NCBI RefSeq assembly: GCF_000821185.2
Contig: NZ_CP050855.1
Coordinates: 806,001-870,000, forward strand
DNA length: 64,000 nt
Source of the DNA: Serratia symbiotica
GTDB lineage: Bacteria > Pseudomonadota > Gammaproteobacteria > Enterobacterales > Enterobacteriaceae
Direction of reading: 5' to 3'
Shown: piece after piece, positions 57,093-64,000 of the stretch
Numbering within the stretch: the stretch's first letter is position 1
Layout: every line of letters starts with the position of its first letter
Position numbers and translations under genes: made by a program
Notes under the pieces: generated by a model
What the model saw: only the letters and a program-made list of their open reading frames with translations
Told to the model about the DNA's origin: nothing
The model's database searches: none

Positions 57093-57567
57093 CTTTTACC
57101 TCAATTCTATTAACTTGCCATATGGAACGGGAATGATATACAGGGGTGTTTAACTCATTCTCCATTTCATCATACGGATAAACTAAAAAGAAAGGCCCAA
57201 AGTCTCTTCTATGTAATAGTTTCCCATTTGCTTTGTAAGCAAGGATAGGCTCATAGTTAATAATATCGCTGATAGGTATTTCGACCCAATATCCATCAAG
57301 AGCATATAATCTTATTTTACCTTTATTGTCTCCTTTAAAACCTATTAGGTCAGATAATTTAACACCTTCAAAGATCGTTTTTTTTGTCCATGGAGTGGAT
57401 GTGTAAATTTTCTTGCTTTTTCTTTCCATAACTTCTTTAAAAGAAAAATTAATCTCAACTGACCCTTTTATCAACGATAAATTGTCAGTTGCATTAGCTG
57501 TGGTTACTATAGATATAAAAAAAATAATTGTACCCATGGCTATTTTAAAAATTGAAAAGTGTTTCAT
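57079..57567 (-). CDS. Exported SUOX/molybdopterin-fold protein without cysteine
   Basis: A 162-residue protein with an N-terminal signal peptide (IFKIAMGTIIFFISIVTTANA). The mature part resembles the oxidoreductase molybdopterin-binding (SUOX/YedY) fold: TPWTKKTIFEGVKLSDLIG, DGYWVEIPISDII, FLVYPYD and SIWQVNRIEV. No cysteine occurs anywhere in the protein, so the usual cofactor-ligating Cys is absent and redox catalysis is unlikely. Gene overlaps on both sides (23 bases with the GT9-like gene, 14 with the sensor) suggest it works with the kinase, perhaps as a ligand-binding input protein. Confidence 0.75.
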   Translation of the reverse strand: MKHFSIFKIAMGTIIFFISIVTTANATDNLSLIKGSVEINFSFKEVMERKSKKIYTSTPWTKKTIFEGVKLSDLIGFKGDNKGKIRLYALDGYWVEIPISDIINYEPILAYKANGKLLHRRDFGPFFLVYPYDEMENELNTPVYHSRSIWQVNRIEVKGENL

Positions 57568-58531
57568 AATTCCCCATTATTTCTCTTAGTATTTCACCAT
57601 CATCACTCTGATGAAGACCTTCAACTCGCTTAAATCCTATGTAATGAGATTGGCAGTTTGGATAATAAATTGATCTTAAATTTGGTTTAATTGACGTGAA
57701 TAAACAATAAGTAGGGATCTCAAAACCAGCAGAAATATGTAATTCCGATGAATCTACGGTATATACGTATGACGATTGAGCTATGACTGAAATGAAATCA
57801 TGGGTGGTATTTGTTAGATTACCAATAAATCTATATCCTGGTATTTCAATTTTTGAATACCCTAAAACTTGCATATTGGTTTTTTCAATCAACATTCTTA
57901 TTATTTTTTTGTGAAATTTTTCTGGTATAGACCTTAATTTTGTACTTGCATAAGGGCAAAAAATAGCATAGTTACTTTTTTTATCTTTATGGTTAGGGAA
58001 AATCCTTTGTAAAAAATTTTTTTGTTTTTCAGTTTTAATAGATTTATAATCTACCCCTAAATTTCTAAGAAAAAAATCATGCATTTCAAGTTTATTAAAG
58101 TCTTGCCAGTATAATTGATTCCCAATATCAATATTTACTGTGTTGGAATTGAGTTTATCTAATTGATATGGCATATATAAAATTTCATTGAATAGAAATT
58201 GTGATATATGATAGATGTCGTTTACATATTTATCACAAGATTTAGGTCTGATAATGTTTATTTGAATGTTGGGGTTGATTTTTTTTATAATATCTATGCA
58301 ACATATTCCTATTATTGAATCACCAAGTGTCACGCCCATACCATTAATTATATTTAGTTTCTCTACTTTTTTATAGTCTATACTAAATGGTTCTTTCGCG
58401 TAATTGTAAATTTTATTTGAGTTCAAAGGTGTCAATTTTTTTATGGATTTTTCTTTTTCATAGTCGTATGGAGCAACAATGAAACTACTATCGAATAATA
58501 GGCTACCGTTATATTTTAAGATATCTTTCAT
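57545..58531 (-). CDS. GT9-like glycosyltransferase-fold protein
   Basis: A 328-residue cytoplasmic protein resembling family 9 glycosyltransferases. LNIINGMGVTLGDSIIGICC corresponds to the N-terminal sugar-acceptor loop. VYTVDSSELHISAGFEIPTY corresponds to the C-terminal nucleotide-sugar site, with the conserved Asp, His and Pro. ATGA overlap with the upstream regulator and GGAGG before the start show tight coupling. A glycosyltransferase fold inside a phosphorelay operon is unusual. It may be an enzyme whose product is sensed, or a repurposed fold. Confidence 0.7.
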   Translation of the reverse strand: MKDILKYNGSLLFDSSFIVAPYDYEKEKSIKKLTPLNSNKIYNYAKEPFSIDYKKVEKLNIINGMGVTLGDSIIGICCIDIIKKINPNIQINIIRPKSCDKYVNDIYHISQFLFNEILYMPYQLDKLNSNTVNIDIGNQLYWQDFNKLEMHDFFLRNLGVDYKSIKTEKQKNFLQRIFPNHKDKKSNYAIFCPYASTKLRSIPEKFHKKIIRMLIEKTNMQVLGYSKIEIPGYRFIGNLTNTTHDFISVIAQSSYVYTVDSSELHISAGFEIPTYCLFTSIKPNLRSIYYPNCQSHYIGFKRVEGLHQSDDGEILREIMGNYETLFNF

Positions 58532-59367
58532 TTTGCCTCCAAGTATCTATCTAAATAGTGTTTAAGTATTGGTAGCCGCACAGGTTTTTCTAATGGGCTA
58601 GATATGTCATATTCTTTTATTGCTGTTAGTATTTCACTGTCTACCACATCTCCACATTGACCTGTCAATACTATTATTAAAGCATTAGGTTTTTGTGATT
58701 CTCTGATTTTTCTTATACTATTGAATACTGTTGTTGTGCCAATCAACCAGTCTAATATGTATATCTCTGCCGGGGAGTTTAATATCTTTTTATTTAATTC
58801 ATCTAGTTTTGTGTAACCTTCTATATCTATTTCATAGGTATTGAGTTCTTTTGTTAGGAATTCAACTATATTAATATCATCATCTAGTATAACTAGGCTT
58901 GTCTTTTTCTTTAATGATGCATTTGTTAATGGTTCAATTAATTTTATACTTTTATAACCGTTATATATCTCGATATTCTTCTTTATTTCTGTGGTGCTAA
59001 TTATCTTCCAATCATTGTTTATCTTAACGGCTGCCACTGCAGTCTCTGAGTTGGCTTCATTTGATAAGTATATTAGACAGTTTGAATCAACTCCATTTAT
59101 GAGTAATTTTGCTTGAACTTTTTGATATTCATTTCTTTCTACCTTAAGGAAGAAATTTGACAATGAATTATTAAGGCTCAACAACATTTTCTCAAGTTGT
59201 TTTATATCCCAGGGTACAGTTCCGTTCAACTTTCTGTGTGCTTGTACGGATGAAATTCCAATGATATTTCTTATATACTCTGCTTGTTTGTTTTTGACGA
59301 TTCCCTCGGAAGTCATAACTTCAGATAATGCCATGCTTATGGTTTTAGTTATATCTATCGTATTCAT
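58528..59367 (-). CDS. HTH (BetR-type) response regulator with C-terminal receiver
   Basis: A 279-residue regulator in reverse domain order. Residues about 20-70 form a helix-turn-helix (YIRNIIGISSVQAHRKLNGT) resembling the BetR domain. A middle region (about 75-150) is of unknown fold, and residues about 160-275 form a receiver. The receiver has the acidic pocket LVILDDDINIV, the phosphoacceptor Asp in EIYILDWLIG and the Lys in LEKPVRL. It is the first gene of the operon, with AAGGG 8 bases before ATG. Presumably phosphorylated through the hybrid kinase; a palindrome at 59491 could be its operator. Confidence 0.8.
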   Translation of the reverse strand: MNTIDITKTISMALSEVMTSEGIVKNKQAEYIRNIIGISSVQAHRKLNGTVPWDIKQLEKMLLSLNNSLSNFFLKVERNEYQKVQAKLLINGVDSNCLIYLSNEANSETAVAAVKINNDWKIISTTEIKKNIEIYNGYKSIKLIEPLTNASLKKKTSLVILDDDINIVEFLTKELNTYEIDIEGYTKLDELNKKILNSPAEIYILDWLIGTTTVFNSIRKIRESQKPNALIIVLTGQCGDVVDSEILTAIKEYDISSPLEKPVRLPILKHYLDRYLEAK

Positions 59368-59797
59368 TTTTATACCCTTGTTTTCACTACTTAGATTTTA
59401 AGCCTAAAAATCTATTCTTCAAGAATTAATTTCATTTCAGTAACTTAATCAGAGATTTTGTGTCTTAATGGGATAATGTTTACTTTTTTGTTTCCTTTAA
59501 GGAAATTATTTATTGATTTTTGTCTTTTCGTGAACTAACCTCATTCTTACTGAGATACTTTCCTTACACGGTATCAGCTAAGTACTTATAAATAATGAAC
59601 TTATTACCTATTCACCCTTTTGGAGGTTATGGCAGATTGTAGCGTTCGGATTATATCCCGCAATGCAAATATGTAACTTGTTGACCACCTTTGTAGCGCG
59701 GCGAAAAAATCAAGACTGTTTTGAGCGCGATTCTGGACTTACAAAAACGCAAATAGTTGAAGCTTTCGGACAGTCCAGAATTGATTACAACGCTGAC
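59368..59797. promoter_or_regulatory. Upstream region of the signalling operon
   Basis: No gene is seen in 430 AT-rich bases. A near-perfect palindrome TTTCCTTTAAGGAAA (59491-59505) lies about 125 bases upstream of the regulator start. The segment 59640-59790 is less AT-rich and holds no recognisable product. Confidence 0.45.
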
Positions 59798-60556
59798 TTA
59801 TGTAAAGTTTCTGACAATTAACTCGCACCGAGCTAAGGAGGAGTTACCTAATGAATACTTTAAACTGACCACTTCGATTTGAAGATCGCTAAAGGCTTGT
59901 CGCATCTCTGGTATGTCATTTACTGAAATGATCATGTTACCTTTGATTGTTCGAGCCAAGCGAGCAATGGCTTCGTACTGCTCCAAACCAAACTCAACGC
60001 CATAACCTTGCGTACCCCAATATGGTGGATCAAGGTAAAACAAGGTATGAGGGCGATCATATTTCTCTATGCATTCAACCCAGCTAAGATGTTCTATCGT
60101 GGTACGTGCAAGCCGTAGATGGGCTATAGAGAGCGTTTCCTCTAAACGAAGAAGATTTATCCCCACTGGGGCCGTAGTTGCAGTCCCGAATGTTTGGCCT
60201 TCAACCTTAGCTCCAAAGGCCATATTTTGAAGATAGTAAAATCGTGCAGCGCGTTGTATATCGGTCAGCACTTCAGTTGGAGTGGCTTTTTGCCAATCGA
60301 ATATTTGTCTACTACTTAGTGCCCATTTGAACTGACGCACAAACTCTTCTAAATGATTTTTGACCACGCGATACAAATTTATTAACTCACCGTTGATATC
60401 ATTAATGACCTCAACTTTTGATGCCTTCTTTCTAAAAAACAATGCCGCGCCGCCACAGAAAGGCTCTACATAACATTTATGTTGAGGAAAGAGAGGTAGT
60501 AGATGCTTAGCTAAGCGTCGTTTTCCACCTACCCACGGAATGATTGGATCGCTCAA
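59798..60556 (-). CDS. Dam-type DNA adenine N6-methyltransferase (D12 class)
   Basis: A 252-residue class D12 methyltransferase that transfers methyl from SAM to adenine N6. Motif I (SAM site) is IPWVGGKRRLAKHLLPLFP, and CYVEPFCGGAALFF follows. The catalytic motif IV is FYLDPPYWGTQGYG. Both candidate starts are TTG: 60556, ten bases after GGGAG, is preferred because the family usually begins a few residues before the GGK motif; 60622 is the alternative. There is no restriction partner, so an orphan phage- or plasmid-type methylase is likely. Target sequence unknown. Confidence 0.85.
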   Translation of the reverse strand: MSDPIIPWVGGKRRLAKHLLPLFPQHKCYVEPFCGGAALFFRKKASKVEVINDINGELINLYRVVKNHLEEFVRQFKWALSSRQIFDWQKATPTEVLTDIQRAARFYYLQNMAFGAKVEGQTFGTATTAPVGINLLRLEETLSIAHLRLARTTIEHLSWVECIEKYDRPHTLFYLDPPYWGTQGYGVEFGLEQYEAIARLARTIKGNMIISVNDIPEMRQAFSDLQIEVVSLKYSLGNSSLARCELIVRNFT

Positions 60557-60818
60557 AGTGAAGTTTCTCCCGGTTGGTAACAAATCGATACTGGCGATCA
60601 AAAACGAATGTTTGATCGTCAAAACCTAGCATCTCGCAAATAACGCGAGAGAGGAACGTACAGTGCCGTAGAGGGGATTTCCTGAGATTTGACCACTTGC
60701 ACAATGCTATACCAACGCGATAATCAGTAGGTTAAGAATATGTTGATGGGTTCATGTTTATCAGCAAGACCAAAAGTGTTACCATCTACATAAATTTACT
60801 TATAAACAATTGATTACA

Positions 60819-61260
60819 ATGAAAAGTGACACTATTCACTCAGTTCAAGCGTTGCGTGGACTTGCCGTTTTTCTCGTCGTTATGTTCCATTTCCGAGAAG
60901 ACTTAAGCAAAACATATGGCGAAGTAGCTGACCTATTATTTATCAATGGTTCCATTGGTGTTGATCTCTTTTTTATGATTAGTGGGTTCATAGCCTATTA
61001 TGTATACGTGAATGAAAATTCAGGTTTATCCTCATCAAAAATATTTTTAGTCAAGCGGCTTTGTCGAATTATCCCTCCATATTTTCTTGTGACGCTAATG
61101 GTAGCAGGTAACTCTTGTTGACTCGTGGATGGAAACATTGCGGTCAATGCTGTTTTTACCCGGAGATAGTTCGAGCCAAGCCCCTTGGTTTGGGTATGCT
61201 AAACTAGATGTTGGTTGGACATTAAATTATGAAATGCTCTTCTATGTACTTTGTGCTACT
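60819..61260 (+). pseudogene. OafA-type acyltransferase (family 3), frameshifted and truncated
   Basis: The N-terminal third of an integral-membrane O-acyltransferase. SVQALRGLAVFLVVMFHF carries the catalytic His, followed by GSIGVDLFFMISGFIAYYV. A frameshift at about 61115 (LVTLMVAGNSC then stop) is followed in another frame by METLRSMLFLPGDSSSQAPW and LDVGWTLNYEMLFYVLCAT. Coding then switches abruptly to an unrelated ABC ATPase at about 61262. Not functional. Confidence 0.82.
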
Positions 61261-61261
61261 T

Positions 61262-61700
61262 CATGGGAACCTTGGATCGCCAACAGGTGCAGGCGGCCAT
61301 GGAACAGACGCAGATCGCCCAGTTGGCCACCCAGCAGGTGTGCGAGCTATCTGGGGGCCAGCGTCAGCGGGCATTTCTTGCCATGGCGCTGGCGCAGGAT
61401 ACCCCGCTGCTACTGCTTGATGAGCCAACGACCTGGCTGGATATCAATCATCAAATCGAGCTGATGGCCCTGTTACGAGAGCGGCAGCAGCAGGGCAGAA
61501 CCGTGGTCGCAGTGTTGCATGATCTTAATCAGGCCAGCCGTTACTGTGACCATCTGGTTCTGATGTCCGCAGGCCGCGTGGTGGCCTGCGGCACGCCTGA
61601 ACAGGTGATGACTCCTGCGCTGCTGCAACAGGTCTTTGCAATTAAGACGGAGATTCACCCGGACCCGGTTTCAGGACGCCCGATGTGCGTCGTGCTGTAG
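61262..61700 (+). pseudogene. Siderophore ABC transporter ATPase, C-terminal half
   Basis: Encodes QVQAAMEQTQIAQLATQQVC, the ABC signature LSGGQRQRAFLAMALAQ, Walker B PLLLLDEPTTWLDI and the H-loop VVAVLHDLNQASRYC. It ends normally at 61700. The Walker A half is missing because the 5' end is replaced by the acyltransferase relic. Closest in style to FepC/FhuC-type iron-siderophore ATPases. Confidence 0.85.
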
Positions 61701-61857
61701 GTGCCAGGAGAACCCTGAATCAAAAGGTTGGCCCGCAAGACCCTCTGCTTCTCACGTTCTGTTGAGTTGCATGAAAGAGTCATTGTGTAGTGGCACACTG
61801 AATTTGGCCACCTGAACAGAGGTGATATGCTCACCTCAGGACATTACAGGTGCTTCA

Positions 61858-63026
<1,169 letters not shown>

Positions 63027-63034
63027 CCACTACA

Positions 63035-63123
63035 TAGCGAGTGAACGCTGCTTTGAACAACCCATGTTGGGTCAGTGGGAGATGGGCTATCAGAAGCTGC
63101 CATTGACCTGTAGAAAACTGTAA
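63035..63123 (+). pseudogene. C-terminal remnant of an upstream fimbrial gene (probably usher)
   Basis: After the IS end, ASERCFEQPMLGQWEMGYQK then LPLTCRKL and TAA form the end of a coding frame whose body has been replaced. The LPLTC ending and the position before an adhesin suggest an outer-membrane usher. The identification is by context only. Confidence 0.5.
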
Positions 63124-63134
63124 AAGGAATCAAT

Positions 63135-64000
63135 ATGTCTTCGTTGGTAAAACATAAACACCTTGGGCTGGCGACTGGGCTGCTCGTCACGCTGGAGGCT
63201 TTCTCGCAAAGCAGTTACGCGCTGTCGTGCAAACAGAACGGCAACATCCGTCAGGACATCGTGCTGGATAAGCCGATCAAAGTCTCCACTGCCAATACCA
63301 AGCCCGGTACGTTGCTCTGGCGCTCGCAAAACTATACTTCTACATTGCAATGTATGGGTGATCGGGAAACGGGCTATGGGGAAGACGCTTTTCTGTATTG
63401 GGACCCCCAAGCGCGTATGGGCCAGATCCACAACTCGATCGAAGTTGGCGTGAATTATGACGGTGTTGATATTAAGCCGATCAGTGGGGGGAAACAGGAC
63501 ACGGGCGATGGTACTGGCTCCTGGGGTTCCCCTGGAACGGTGACGCTCTACTACTACTTTTACATCAAGGCCACCGGTAACCCACCGCCAGAGAGCGGTA
63601 AGATCGAAGACAACAATGCGTATTCGGTGTTTCAGGTTGATGGTATGTATGGGCTGAACAACATACCTAATCGTAACTTCAACAGCTATATTTCCGGGCT
63701 GAACAAAATTCAGTTTATTTCCTGTAACCCGAAAATTACTGTGGTGGGCAACAATGGTTCCAGTGTGAATTTTGGCGCCATTGCACAGCAGAATGCGCTA
63801 GTGGGTAAGGTTGAAAAACAGGTGCCATTCTCCATCGCTGTTAACTTGTCTGACCCTGAGAGCGGCCAGGATTGCCAGGGTCAAGCGCTACAGGCTAGCT
63901 TCAGTTCTACCTACCCGGTTCAGGACAACAGTGTGCTCCTGCCGACCCGCGACAGCGGCTTTGGTATTTTTATCTCGCAGGACACGACGCCGGGTACACC
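63135..64000 (+). CDS. Fimbrial adhesin/minor pilin, 3' end beyond window
   Basis: At least 288 residues, open to the window edge. Signal peptide MSSLVKHKHLGLATGLLVTL then SSYALSC. The segment after it has a Cys pair (SCKQNG ... STLQCMGDRE) and beta-rich repeats. From about residue 195 a pilin-like domain (FISCNPKITVVGNNGSSVNF then GAIAQQNALVGKVEKQVPFS) contains the second Cys pair typical of FimA-type subunits. This two-domain layout fits a tip adhesin. AAGGA precedes ATG 63135. The chaperone and usher genes are not visible in the window. Confidence 0.75.
   Translation, partial: MSSLVKHKHLGLATGLLVTLEAFSQSSYALSCKQNGNIRQDIVLDKPIKVSTANTKPGTLLWRSQNYTSTLQCMGDRETGYGEDAFLYWDPQARMGQIHNSIEVGVNYDGVDIKPISGGKQDTGDGTGSWGSPGTVTLYYYFYIKATGNPPPESGKIEDNNAYSVFQVDGMYGLNNIPNRNFNSYISGLNKIQFISCNPKITVVGNNGSSVNFGAIAQQNALVGKVEKQVPFSIAVNLSDPESGQDCQGQALQASFSSTYPVQDNSVLLPTRDSGFGIFISQDTTPGT

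Overview
The window looks like chromosome from an Enterobacterales bacterium close to Serratia. The evidence is a conserved host block in the usual enterobacterial order (rmf, fabA, lonH/ycbZ, matP, ompA, sulA, sxy, yccS, yccF, helD, mgsA, yccT, yccU, hspQ, rlmI, yccX, tusE, tRNA-Ser). The genome is decaying under insertion-sequence load: yccS, yccU, yccX, several transposases and at least one phage gene are broken. This resembles a recently host-restricted lineage such as Serratia symbiotica. That species assignment is an inference from gene order and decay, not a database match.

Layout. Positions 1-10.2 kb hold a Mu-type contractile tail module: sheath, tube, frameshifted tail chaperone, tape measure with a built-in lysozyme-like domain, DNA-circularisation protein with a one-base frameshift, hub, spike, gp46/47/48 and a His-rich tail fibre. 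An AT-rich glycosyltransferase gene and a LexA-like phage repressor with its operators follow (10.3-12.7 kb). Positions 12.8-32.8 kb are host genes: amiD, tmaR, small rmf, then the fabA-to-tRNA-Ser block. Insertions of IS6, IS66, IS4 (in the ompA terminator) and IS256 interrupted by an IS2-like element are scattered through it.

Immediately after tRNA-Ser(UGA) the sequence becomes a mosaic (32.8-63 kb). It contains IS1, IS3, IS50-like and IS110 elements, a truncated aminotransferase and GNAT genes. A Tn3-family transposase fragment adjoins a group II intron, which is itself interrupted by IS3. A plasmid-like block follows: ccdAB, a second Tn3 remnant, 3 x 21-bp repeats, an oriT-like hairpin, mobC and a MOBP relaxase. 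Next come two near-identical 3.4-kb direct copies of a umuC-umuD-hypothetical-rpn cassette, separated by a resolvase, an acetyltransferase and a 26-residue hydrophobic peptide gene.

At 55.3-59.4 kb lies an AT-rich five-cistron operon on the minus strand. In order it encodes an HTH-receiver regulator, a GT9-like protein, a cysteine-free SUOX-fold exported protein, a membrane/periplasmic sensor segment and a hybrid histidine kinase. I regard this as the most interesting candidate for an undescribed system: a phosphorelay with its own extracytoplasmic input protein and a glycosyltransferase-like member. It is followed by an orphan Dam-type methylase, a chimeric acyltransferase/ABC-ATPase relic, a second identical IS3 copy, and a fimbrial locus cut at its usher. 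The two IS3 copies lie in the same orientation and bracket about 21 kb containing the plasmid-like, umuDC and signalling modules.

How the parts work together: the tail genes form one assembly line with translational overlaps. The host block is ordinary housekeeping, with recognisable FadR/FabR, LexA and sigma-32 sites. The accessory block combines plasmid maintenance and mobilisation, SOS mutagenesis and signalling genes that appear to have accumulated by successive transposition and recombination.
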